Shown here: positions 1-7,263 of the stretch, piece after piece
Numbering within the stretch: position 1 is the stretch's first letter
How the letters are laid out: each line of letters starts with the position of its first letter
Assembly (NCBI GenBank): GCA_027578815.1
Contig: JANBTH010000687.1
Span: 1-12,685, forward strand
Reading direction: 5' to 3'
DNA length: 12,685 nt
From: Coemansia sp. RSA 1804
Taxonomy: Eukaryota > Kickxellomycota > Kickxellomycetes > Kickxellales > Kickxellaceae
Program-made: the position numbers and the translations under genes
The notes under the pieces: generated by a model
What the model saw: the letters and a program-made list of their open reading frames with translations, nothing else
Told to the model about the DNA's origin: nothing
Databases searched by the model: none

Positions 1-2
1 GC

Positions 3-131
3 GACGAGGACGAGACGTGGAAGGATCTCAAGAAGCACGGATATGACGAGAATCTGGTGCTGATCAAGGCGAAGGGACCCGAACCGCCCGCCAAGGATCC
101 TAGCACTGAAGAAACTGCTTCCGCCGATTAA
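3..131 (+). CDS. C-terminal end of an unidentified protein (partial)
   Basis: An open frame enters from the left edge and ends at TAA (129-131), giving the last 42 residues of a protein. The tail begins with an acidic stretch (DEDETW), continues through a charged segment (KDLKKHGYDEN, then LVLIKAKG), and ends in a Pro/Thr/Glu/Ala-rich tail (EPPAKD...TEETASAD). The other two forward frames hit stops within the first 65 bases, and codon use is GC-rich at third positions like the neighbouring genes, which supports real coding. I do not recognise the family; the low-complexity acidic end looks like a disordered tail. The gene is convergent with the mitofusin gene downstream. Confidence 0.6.
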   Translation, partial: DEDETWKDLKKHGYDENLVLIKAKGPEPPAKDPSTEETASAD

Positions 132-806
132 GACAACGCACGATTCGTCATTAATGTCATGGGGTTTTTTTTCTTTTAAAAGTTTTATTTTGTCAACAAT
201 GAGAATGTACAGCGGGAGCGAAGGTTGCATAGCCTATAGAGGAAGTATTGGCAGCAACTATTAATCCGCTACAATAAGATTTCTCTCTCAACTAAATGAA
301 AAGTTTAACGAAGGGGTCTGCATTCCATCGCATACACTGGCAAGAACTCTAGATACGGTTCATCAAATGAGCTGCTTCCAAAGCAAAATAGTACCAGACG
401 GCAAGCAGGTTATCCTTCGCTTCCCAGCGTCCGATAAACAAGGCTCTTACACTTTGCTACCAAACAACGGGGAAGATTGAGCGAAAAGAAGATTTAATAA
501 CCGGTAGAGTTAACAAAAATTGCTGCATTTCGCTGATATACATTTGGGCTGTTAAAAGGACCTAGCTGCCAGTGTATGGGATTGGCAGACGATAAATGAG
601 ACTGAGAAAAGTACGACAAGCAAGACGATTTTTAAAACGAAAAGGATTCAATCCAAAACTAATAAAATACTGAAAATACAGATAAAAAGAATAGAAAGGG
701 GTGAGAGGACCCATTTGCTGGAATTATTAAAGTTCCGCCATGTCGCTTCATCGCCTCGTATTTTTTTCTTGGCAAGCAAAAGACCGCCAGGCTTTCTCAC
801 CCATTT
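132..806. other. Convergent 3' intergenic region
   Basis: This 675-base AT-rich gap lies between the stop of the left-edge gene (+) and the stop of the mitofusin gene (-), so it should contain both 3' UTRs and terminators. An AATAAA on the + strand is at 661-666, rather far from the first gene. On the - strand AATAAA reads at 184-189 and ATTAAA at 492-497. I see no tRNA or snRNA box. One + strand frame stays open from 265 to 480 (72 codons to TGA, with a single ATG at 367); it is treated as a weak finding, not a gene. Confidence 0.6.
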
Positions 807-3293
807 TCAGCACATGTTGGCATCGATGCTCACAGCACGCACAGCGCTGACAAGCTCCTGAGCCTTGGCGCGCAGCTCATCAAAGTAGATCTGGGAGTCC
901 TGGGCCACATGGCGGCGCCTTAAATGGTCGGCTCTCTTGTGCTCCTCAGCCTCAACCATGCGCTGGAAAGTATGCTGCAGATGCCACACGAACGGCCTGA
1001 TCGCACGGGATGTCTCGGTAGTCAAGCGCTCAGCATGGCACTCAACAAACCCTTCCTTCTCAAGCATCAGCGACACCCTTGAGGAGAGCTTGCGACGCAC
1101 GGTTCCATCCATGTCAGACAGGATGTAGAACACAGATCCAAGCCCAACCAGCGCGGCAGTGGCCACCATCAGACGGCGCGCCGTATGAGTGCCCATGGTT
1201 GACGACAACTTCAGCAGCGTCAGCATATTATTGACAACTGGCTTGGTGGCAAAGAGCGTCATCGACGCTGATGCCGAGATCGAAGTCAGCGCGCCCCAGT
1301 TGTGGCTAAAGTCAAGATCCACAAAGTCAGAGAGCTCAAGCTGGACCGTGTCCAGTGCGTTTGAAATGCTACCAATAGATCTGATCTGGCTGGCAGTGAC
1401 GCTAGCGCTAAAATCACTGTCCCACATAGCGGCAGGTAAATCAGATGTAACTGGCGCTGGCTTGAGCAACACGCCGTCATCGTCAGAGACGGAAACAGTG
1501 TCGATGCTTGCAAAGCTGGAGTTTTTGGTCTTTGGCGCACCCTCCAGCACCTGACGCGCGGCCTCGAGTCTGGAGAGCTCCTGACGGGCCTGCTGAATCG
1601 TAAAGCAGGCAAATCTGTCGCACTCCGAGACCTCATGCTCTAGATGACGCACCATCGTAAGCAGCACGCTTTCGGCGTAGCCCCAGAGCGAGAAGAGACC
1701 TGGGTAAACAACCTTCTCGGCCACGTCCTGCAGATGAACCGTGGTGTTTGTCAGATGAGCTGTCGTATGGCGACGTACCTCGAGACAACTTCCGTCAAGC
1801 ACGCCCTCTGCGCGCCGCGATGTCTCCGAGCGCTCGTGCAGAAGCGTCTCGTATTTGGGCATCCCCTCGCGCAGCGCAGCGTTGATCTCTTGGATGCGCT
1901 TGGTTGCGGTCGCGACGTTCTCGGCGGCCAAATACTGGGTGTCATAGAGCACGTTCATCGCGTAGCGCTGCGCCGGAGCAAGCTTTGACTTGAAACGCTG
2001 CTCCAGCGTGAAGGAGCGCAGGCACTTTTCCATGTTTGCAAAGGACGTGGCCTCCGAAGTCCCGTTCTGCTGGTCAGCAAGCTTCTCGTGGGCGCTGACA
2101 AAATGCACAAGCTCCCCACGCTCCTCGTAGGTCAGTGGAGACAGCTCTCTGATCTGATCGAGAATCATGCGCTCACAGCGGTCCTTGCGGCGGATGGCGT
2201 CAAAGCGATTGACTACAATGAATATATGGGCCTTTTCCTTGCCGGCGTTGAGCAAAAAGTCCTGGCCAGAGAGCGTAAAGTGGTTCTCGGCGTTGACGAC
2301 AAAAACAACGACATCAATCTCCTCCTGGCGGGCAAAGAGCTGGGTGGTCTTGAGCGAGTCGCGGTTGAGTCCAGGAGAATCGATAAGCGCCACATCAACG
2401 ACGCCGTTGTGCAGCAGGCTTTGCTTGTCGCTGTGGCAGTCGTTGGTGTAGATCTTGAGCTGCTGGTAGTGGTCGCTGTTCTCCATGACAATGTCCTCGA
2501 GATCGTTCATACTGATCTTCACAAAGGTCGAGACATCGTCACGGCTGTATGCGGCCATGTTGGGTATAGCATGGACTTCCTCAGTGCCCCCGTTGAGTGA
2601 AGCATCCACGACTTCGCAGAAGAGCATTGTGCATGGCTGCTGGTCAAAGGGAAGGATGTCCTTGCGGATAAGTGCGTTTACTAGCGTGCTCTTGCCAGCG
2701 TTGAGGTCGCCAGTCACTAGGATCTTGGAAGACTTGTCGGTGACGCGGGCGATCAGCTTGTCAATGTGCATCTCGCACTGCATCAGACGCTCGTCAAAGA
2801 GACGCGCAATGCTGGACTCCTCGAGGGAGCCCATGACATCCGAATCCGAGTGGTATGACAGGCGGAGATCAAGCTTCAGCACACTCAAATCGCTGGGATC
2901 CAGCAGCCTGCCAACGGCATTTGGGTCAACACCCGCACGCAGTTCCTCGCTAGTGGGCTCAGAGTCTGAGAAGTCGTCGGCAGTCATCGTGCGGCGCAGA
3001 GGAATGGGCGCCATAGCATCATCCACTAGCGTTGAGTCCGAGTTAAGCATAGAGTTTGTGCGCCGGAGCCCTGAGGATGTCTGGTGCATCGATGAGGAAG
3101 AGGCTGAAGAGGCCAGCTGCTGGTTTGCTCGGACAATACGAGCAAGTGGATAGTGGACGGGCCATTTGGTGCGGTTGTACTCGCCAACCTCCTGGAGCAA
3201 GGACTTTGTGTTCAGAAGATAGGTATGCAGACGACGGCACTTGTCAGCAAAGATGCGTTGCTGCTGTACCTGGTCGTGGTGCGAGGCGTTCAT
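807..3293 (-). CDS. FZO1: Mitofusin / Fzo1-type mitochondrial fusion GTPase
   Basis: This 828-aa dynamin-superfamily GTPase should tether and fuse mitochondrial outer membranes. The GTPase signatures are in order: P-loop GDLNAGKST (about residues 195-203), a switch-I Thr after QQPC (about 222), the G3 motif DSPG (305-308) and the G4 motif NRFD (362-365), where NRxD is also the form in animal mitofusins. A Ser-rich, probably disordered segment (about 62-112, with acidic phosphosite-like DFSDSE) precedes the GTPase domain. A strong hydrophobic segment (about 707-728, RLMVATAALVGLG...) followed by SDMD matches the fungal Fzo1 membrane anchor, and a charged helical region (about 763-820) fits the C-terminal heptad repeat. 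Length fits fungal Fzo1 (about 850 aa) better than animal mitofusins (about 750 aa). The start at 3293 is the first ATG in this frame; upstream there is only a TTG at 3362. The ATG follows an A-run, a good fungal context. It is divergent from PARN. Confidence 0.95.
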   Translation of the reverse strand: MNASHHDQVQQQRIFADKCRRLHTYLLNTKSLLQEVGEYNRTKWPVHYPLARIVRANQQLASSASSSSMHQTSSGLRRTNSMLNSDSTLVDDAMAPIPLRRTMTADDFSDSEPTSEELRAGVDPNAVGRLLDPSDLSVLKLDLRLSYHSDSDVMGSLEESSIARLFDERLMQCEMHIDKLIARVTDKSSKILVTGDLNAGKSTLVNALIRKDILPFDQQPCTMLFCEVVDASLNGGTEEVHAIPNMAAYSRDDVSTFVKISMNDLEDIVMENSDHYQQLKIYTNDCHSDKQSLLHNGVVDVALIDSPGLNRDSLKTTQLFARQEEIDVVVFVVNAENHFTLSGQDFLLNAGKEKAHIFIVVNRFDAIRRKDRCERMILDQIRELSPLTYEERGELVHFVSAHEKLADQQNGTSEATSFANMEKCLRSFTLEQRFKSKLAPAQRYAMNVLYDTQYLAAENVATATKRIQEINAALREGMPKYETLLHERSETSRRAEGVLDGSCLEVRRHTTAHLTNTTVHLQDVAEKVVYPGLFSLWGYAESVLLTMVRHLEHEVSECDRFACFTIQQARQELSRLEAARQVLEGAPKTKNSSFASIDTVSVSDDDGVLLKPAPVTSDLPAAMWDSDFSASVTASQIRSIGSISNALDTVQLELSDFVDLDFSHNWGALTSISASASMTLFATKPVVNNMLTLLKLSSTMGTHTARRLMVATAALVGLGSVFYILSDMDGTVRRKLSSRVSLMLEKEGFVECHAERLTTETSRAIRPFVWHLQHTFQRMVEAEEHKRADHLRRRHVAQDSQIYFDELRAKAQELVSAVRAVSIDANMC

Positions 3294-4095
3294 TTTTTTT
3301 CCTTCGTGTATGTTACTTTTTAACCTGTTGGTGTGGAAAGCACAAAGCCTCGGCTGTTGCAAGGGGTAATACGAACAAAGAATTAGATAAGAATAGTAGT
3401 AATAGAGGAGGGTAAGGAAAGAAGCGGGGATACCTTAAGAGAAGGAAGATATAGACCCACGCAAATTGACAAAGTCGTTAGTGTAATGTAAGACTGAAAA
3501 AAAAGGTTTGAAAGGGTAAGAAGAAAAATATAGTTTTTCATTCGAAGAAATAGAAAGAAGAGTTGCGGTGATACATTTTCCCTTTTTTCTTTTGCTTATC
3601 AAAATGTGATGCAAAAATGGAAGAAAAAAAGTTCTCTGGTGCTCATTGGGGGAATGTTGAACACAGCATACGCACGTGATAAACATAAGCCATCCCGACA
3701 CTCTCCAGCCAATGGGCAGGCGGGTCCGGGCTAATGCCCGCCAAGCTGTTGGTGCAAGAGCCAAAACGAACAACAACATTGAACGGTAATAGAAAAACGA
3801 TGATCAATGGGAGGTGAGAAAGGAGAGGTTGCGTTTGCCTGCGCCTTTTCTGCTCCGCTGGCGGCATTCACTAACTTTTGAAACTGCCTTGTCCGTTACT
3901 CCGCATCCGAATCACGACGCACGGCGCAGACAGCGGAACCAAGGCCCAAGACCCCAAGACCCGCACAGCGCATACGCACTATACGCACAAGCGATCCAAC
4001 CGGGGAAAGGGAGCGGCTTGCTGGGCAAGAGGAATGCGCGGGACAGCGGCACCGGCGAAGCGCACACAGAAAGCAGCTGCTACGTAGACAGAGAG
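3294..4095. promoter_or_regulatory. Divergent promoter between mitofusin and PARN genes
   Basis: Both flanking genes start outward from this 802-base gap. The mitofusin side (3300-3640) is AT-rich and purine-biased; the PARN side is GC-rich. A compact cluster of known-type elements lies in 3645-3740: an inverted CCAAT box (ATTGG, 3645-3649), a CACGTG palindrome (3673-3678), a direct CCAAT box (3709-3713) and a CGG-N8-CCG palindrome (3727-3740). Fungal CCAAT boxes bind the HAP/NF-Y complex and CACGTG binds bHLH factors such as Cbf1/Pho4/USF types. Which gene each element serves is inference. Non-ATG open frames that cross this region look like leader sequence, not protein. Confidence 0.6.
3727..3740. 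promoter_or_regulatory. CGG-N8-CCG palindrome, candidate Zn2Cys6 binding site
   Basis: CGGGC-TAAT-GCCCG is a perfect 5-bp inverted repeat with a 4-nt centre, and it can be read as CGG and CCG separated by 8 bases. Everted or inverted CGG half-sites are the standard target of fungal Zn2Cys6 (Gal4-type) factors. An overlapping arm pair GGCGGG (3719-3724) / CCCGCC (3737-3742) gives an alternative fold. Binding is inference from the pattern alone. Confidence 0.35.
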
Positions 4096-5496
4096 ATGGA
4101 CGTGACGCGCTTGAACTTTGCAGAGGCGCTGAGGGAGTTCCGAGAGGCGGTGGCAGAGTGCGACTTTGCGGCGATGGACATGGAGATGACAGGCTTGTAC
4201 GAGAGCAAGGAGCAGCAGCCGCACCGTCTGGACTCTGCGGACGAGCGGTACGCCAAGCTCAAGCGAAGCGTTGAGACGTACGGCGTGATGCAGGTTGGCA
4301 TCAGTCTGTTTACGTGGCGGGAGGACGGAGACGGCGGATTCTACGAGGCGCGACCATTCAACTTCAATGTGTTCCCAGCCACGACGGTTGGGCGCACGCC
4401 GGTGGAGACTCACATGGGATTCAAGAACACTGCGCTGGAGTTCCTTGCGCGCAACTCGTTTGACTTTAACAAGTGGGTGTACTCGGGTATTCCGTTTCTG
4501 CGCGCAGAAGATGCCAACCGGATCCGTGCAGAGCGGGCGGCGCTGCTGGGTGGGCGTCAGGCGATGGTTGTGGCCGACGACGGCGCAACCAGGACGTTTG
4601 TCAAGGGCATCGAAAGAGCGCTCAGAGCGTTTGCTGCGTCGGGCGAGCGGACGTTGCGATGCGAGACGGCCAACGCGTACCAGCGCAAGATCGTCCACGA
4701 CATGGCGGCGCGGCACGACACGCTGGCGACGCGCGGCATTGATGGCGATGTTGAGGTATTCAGAGTTACACGTAAGGAGATGGCAAAGCTGGCGGCCAAA
4801 AGACTGCGGCTGCTGGATGCGTCGATTGATGAGGCTCGCGGGTTCTGCGCGGTAGTTGACCTTTTGTCGGCAGCACGCAAGCCTGTCGTTGGCCACAACA
4901 TGCCGCTGGACGTTCTCCACGCCTACGCAAAGTTCCATCGTGCGCTCCCGTCCACACGCATTGCCTTCGAGCAAGCAGTGGCTGGTTTCCTGCCGGTGCT
5001 GATTGATACCAAGTACATCATCGAGTCGACGCCTGCCATAAAAGCACGGTACAAAACATCCAGTCTCGAAGACATTGCGCCTATGCTTGAGCTGGAGGCT
5101 GCGCGCGACCCGGGTCGTCCGCTGGTGCGCTTCCACCCGCGGTTTGCGCACACTGCCGCCCACAAGGTCATGCACGAAGCCGGGTACGACGCATACATCA
5201 CCGGCGCAACGTTCATCCGTCTGCTCAAACTTGACGGCGGCATCGATCTTGCCGCACGTGCCACCAGTGCCAGCGAGCACGGCGGCGAGCTCGTGCTCTA
5301 CCGCTACATCAACCGCCTGTACATGCTGTTTGGCGACAACATGGCGTGGCGCGTTGGCGGCGGCGGCGGCGGCAGCGGCAGGAGTAGTAGTGGTGATTCG
5401 AGATCTGCTCGGGCTGCGAGTCCTGCCAAGGACAAAGAAGAAGCCCCTACCAGTGCCATGGAGAACGATGCTGACTCTAGTGTCTTGCATGGATGA
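4096..5496 (+). CDS. PARN: PARN-type poly(A)-specific ribonuclease (CAF1/DEDDh family)
   Basis: This 466-aa enzyme is predicted to be a 3'-5' exoribonuclease that shortens poly(A) tails and trims oligoadenylated small RNAs. The DEDD(h) catalytic set is visible: D28 and E30 in AAMDMEMTG, D272 in VVGHNMPLDVLH, and H360 and D365 in HEAGYDAYITG. D28/E30 fall at the same residue numbers as in human PARN. Family landmarks include PFNFNVFP (87-94), FDFNKWVYSGIPFL (122-135), and an inserted region (about 160-235) with NAYQRKIVHD, corresponding to the PARN R3H insert. The last part (about 420-466) is Gly/Ser/Ala-rich low complexity starting with six GGC codons. The C-terminal RRM of animal PARN (639 aa) is not seen, so this is a short form. 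The start is the first in-frame ATG; a GTG-initiated extension to 3814 has no family similarity. Confidence 0.93.
   Translation: MDVTRLNFAEALREFREAVAECDFAAMDMEMTGLYESKEQQPHRLDSADERYAKLKRSVETYGVMQVGISLFTWREDGDGGFYEARPFNFNVFPATTVGRTPVETHMGFKNTALEFLARNSFDFNKWVYSGIPFLRAEDANRIRAERAALLGGRQAMVVADDGATRTFVKGIERALRAFAASGERTLRCETANAYQRKIVHDMAARHDTLATRGIDGDVEVFRVTRKEMAKLAAKRLRLLDASIDEARGFCAVVDLLSAARKPVVGHNMPLDVLHAYAKFHRALPSTRIAFEQAVAGFLPVLIDTKYIIESTPAIKARYKTSSLEDIAPMLELEAARDPGRPLVRFHPRFAHTAAHKVMHEAGYDAYITGATFIRLLKLDGGIDLAARATSASEHGGELVLYRYINRLYMLFGDNMAWRVGGGGGGSGRSSSGDSRSARAASPAKDKEEAPTSAMENDADSSVLHG
5356..5373 (+). repeat. (GGC)6 trinucleotide repeat inside PARN
   Basis: Six GGC codons in a row encode Gly421-426 just after the last conserved segment of PARN. 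They are followed by Ser/Gly codons, so the repeat sits in a disordered tail where length change would be tolerated. Confidence 0.8.
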
Positions 5497-5860
5497 TTCT
5501 CCCGTTTTTATTGCCGTCCAGTGCTTGTGTTATTCAAGGATTTTAATCTCAGTCTCAGTCTGCTGCATCCAGCCTTCGTGCCTTTTTTCACCTCCTGGCT
5601 CTGCAGAGTGGTGAGGTTTTGGCAAGCTGCCATTGGCTGCTGCTGGGCTGTATAACTCAAAGAGGCTGAAATTGAAAAAGCGAGGACATGTTGTTTTTCT
5701 CTCTTTTCCTACAAGCGTATGTTCCTTCATTCATCCATTTATTTATTCACTTTTCATTCTGCTGTCAGCAATCTCTAGATATAGCGTATTCCACCCTTAC
5801 TCCCTCTGATCGTTCATCATTGAGTGCTGAGCAAGAGATAGATTAGTAAACAGGCACAAA
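5497..5860. other. Intergenic region between PARN and lectin genes
   Basis: This 364-base tandem gap holds the PARN 3' UTR and the promoter and leader of the lectin gene. It is T- and C-rich, with a TATA-like GATATAGC at about 5778-5785, some 75 bases before the lectin ATG. I find no + strand AATAAA here and no convincing coding frame. Confidence 0.5.
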
Positions 5861-6814
5861 ATGTTTGGCTCACTTGTGAAGGCAGCAGCGCTGGGTGCGC
5901 TCACTCTGCTGCTGGGCGCCAGCACGACGGTGCAGGCAAAGGCCAATGGGATTGACACGGATGTGCACTCGCTCCGGGCGTTCACGCTGGAGCTGCCGTA
6001 CGTGGATGAGGGCTTCCAAATGCGCAACTACGACTTTGGCGGGGATGCAATCGTAAACACGCTGAGTCGGATCCGGTTGACGCCGGATTTGCAGTCGCGG
6101 ATGGGATGGGTGTGGAGCACGACGCCGCTTCCTGACGATTACTGGAAGGTGGAGTTTGAAATCAAGGTGGGCGGCAAAGGCGGGTACCTGTATGGCGATG
6201 GGATGGGGTTCTTTGTGACGAAGGAGCGCGCATCCCCTGGTCCCGTGTTCGGAAACCGCGACTATTTCCACGGACTGGGCGTGCTGTTTGACACGTATCC
6301 GAACGGAAAGCACGATTTCTCAACTCCGTTTGTCATGGGCATGATTGGCGATGGCAAGACCGCCTACGATGGCGCCCACGATGGCGATGCTAACAGACTG
6401 GGCATGTGTGAGGCCTACTTCCGCAACCTTAATAACCCAACCAAGGTGGCGGTCACCTACTACAAGGGTCGGTTTGTTAATGTTCAGCTCCAGCTCCAGC
6501 CCAAGGACAAGTGGATCAACTGCTTCACCATCAATAACGCTACGCTTCCGACGGGCTCGTACCTGGGCTTCACTGCACTTACTGGCGATATCAGCGATAA
6601 CCACGACCTTATCTCGGTGCGCGCTGAGACCCTGCGCTCGGAGGCGCTGGAAAACTATAACTTTAGCCCCGATATGGGTGTCCCTACCGCACCCACCATT
6701 TCGGGCGCTTCGTTCCTGGGCACTGTTGTTAAGCTGCTTCTCGTTGTTGGCGTGTGCGTCGGCGCGTTTGTTGGGTACAGGAAGTACTCTGCGGACAGCG
6801 CAAGACGCTTCTAA
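5861..6814 (+). CDS. L-type lectin cargo receptor (VIP36/ERGIC-53 family)
   Basis: This 317-aa type I membrane protein should bind high-mannose glycans in the early secretory pathway and help carry or check glycoproteins between ER and Golgi. Residues 1-26 form a signal peptide (hydrophobic core LGALTLLLGA, likely cleavage after VQA). The lectin domain spans about 35-260: WVWSTTPL, GDGMGFFVT with D113, the ligand/Ca-site region FDTYPN (D144, N148) and H173 in GAHDGD, and a conserved Cys pair C183/C221 as in ERGIC-53. Sequons are at N226 (NAT) and N267 (NFS). A transmembrane segment (about 285-305) leads to a short basic tail ending ARRF, reminiscent of the KRFY tail of VIP36 and the KKFF of ERGIC-53, so a sorting signal is likely. 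There is no long coiled-coil stalk, so VIP36/VIPL is closer than ERGIC-53. The ATG has AAA before it, a good start context. Confidence 0.92.
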   Translation: MFGSLVKAAALGALTLLLGASTTVQAKANGIDTDVHSLRAFTLELPYVDEGFQMRNYDFGGDAIVNTLSRIRLTPDLQSRMGWVWSTTPLPDDYWKVEFEIKVGGKGGYLYGDGMGFFVTKERASPGPVFGNRDYFHGLGVLFDTYPNGKHDFSTPFVMGMIGDGKTAYDGAHDGDANRLGMCEAYFRNLNNPTKVAVTYYKGRFVNVQLQLQPKDKWINCFTINNATLPTGSYLGFTALTGDISDNHDLISVRAETLRSEALENYNFSPDMGVPTAPTISGASFLGTVVKLLLVVGVCVGAFVGYRKYSADSARRF

Positions 6815-7263
6815 GCAGAAGACCCTTTTTGAGTAACCGAAAGTGGTAGTGGTCTATAGCTTCTTTTCCTCTCTCTCTCTCTCCTTTTCCTTTCTCCTTT
6901 TTTTCTTATCCGATACGGCACTTTCTTTATTTCTGGATCTATCCCGACGTCTTAATAAAGAAGAAAGCTAAAAACAAAAAACTATCCTTGTGCTAGGTTG
7001 TAGATTTTGGATCAAAGCGAGAAAGCACACACGTCATCGACAGAAAAGGTAAAAGCAGACAGCATAACACCAGCATTGATCGTATCTCCGCCTTTCGTCG
7101 TTTCTCTTCCCTCTTCTCTTAATTCTGTTGCTCTCCTTTGCTCGCAGCTATTGGCATTTGTTACAACTCTCGATTCGACATTCTTTTGTTTTCTATTGCC
7201 CTTAATTAGCTTATTACTTCTCCTGCACGAAGCACCGCCTGTTTTTTAATTTGCTTCAATTCG
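6815..7263. other. Intergenic region between lectin and PAAF1-like genes
   Basis: The left part is the lectin 3' UTR, with a pyrimidine tract that includes a (CT)7 run (about 6870-6884) and an AATAAA signal at 6954-6959, 140 bases after the stop. The right part is the T/C-rich promoter and leader of the WD40 gene. An open frame at 7007-7249 begins with TTG, not ATG, and is hydrophobic low complexity, so I do not call it a gene. Confidence 0.6.
6954..6959 (+). terminator. AATAAA poly(A) signal of the lectin gene
   Basis: A canonical AATAAA lies 140 bases after the lectin stop codon and about 300 bases before the next start, in the same orientation. It is the only such hexamer in this gap. Confidence 0.55.

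Noticed and set aside
2485..3153. 222-codon + strand frame over the mitofusin N-terminus
   Set aside because: Ser/Arg-rich shadow of the conserved GTPase gene on the other strand.
3294..3362. 23-residue N-terminal extension of the mitofusin
   Set aside because: It would begin at a TTG codon; the first ATG is at 3293 with an A-rich fungal context.
3354..3433. Possible 5' UTR intron of the mitofusin gene
   Set aside because: A CAACAG acceptor and TCTAATTC branch-like string exist, but the only placed donor is GTATCC, too weak to call without RNA data.
3435..3779. 114-codon - strand frame in the mitofusin/PARN promoter
   Set aside because: It covers the AT-rich promoter and leader, has no domain, and its composition (Phe/Leu/Ser) follows from A/T runs.
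3814..4095. 94-residue N-terminal extension of PARN
   Set aside because: It would need a GTG start, is Arg/Pro/His-rich without similarity, and the first ATG at 4096 puts D28/E30 at the same residue numbers as in human PARN.
3979..5490. 503-codon antisense frame over PARN as a gene
   Set aside because: It is in codon register with the well-supported PARN gene, is rich in Arg/Val/His as expected of a complement, and shows no domain.
7007..7249. 80-codon frame upstream of the PAAF1-like gene
   Set aside because: It begins with TTG, not ATG, and is T/C-rich low-complexity leader sequence translated as Leu/Ser/Phe.
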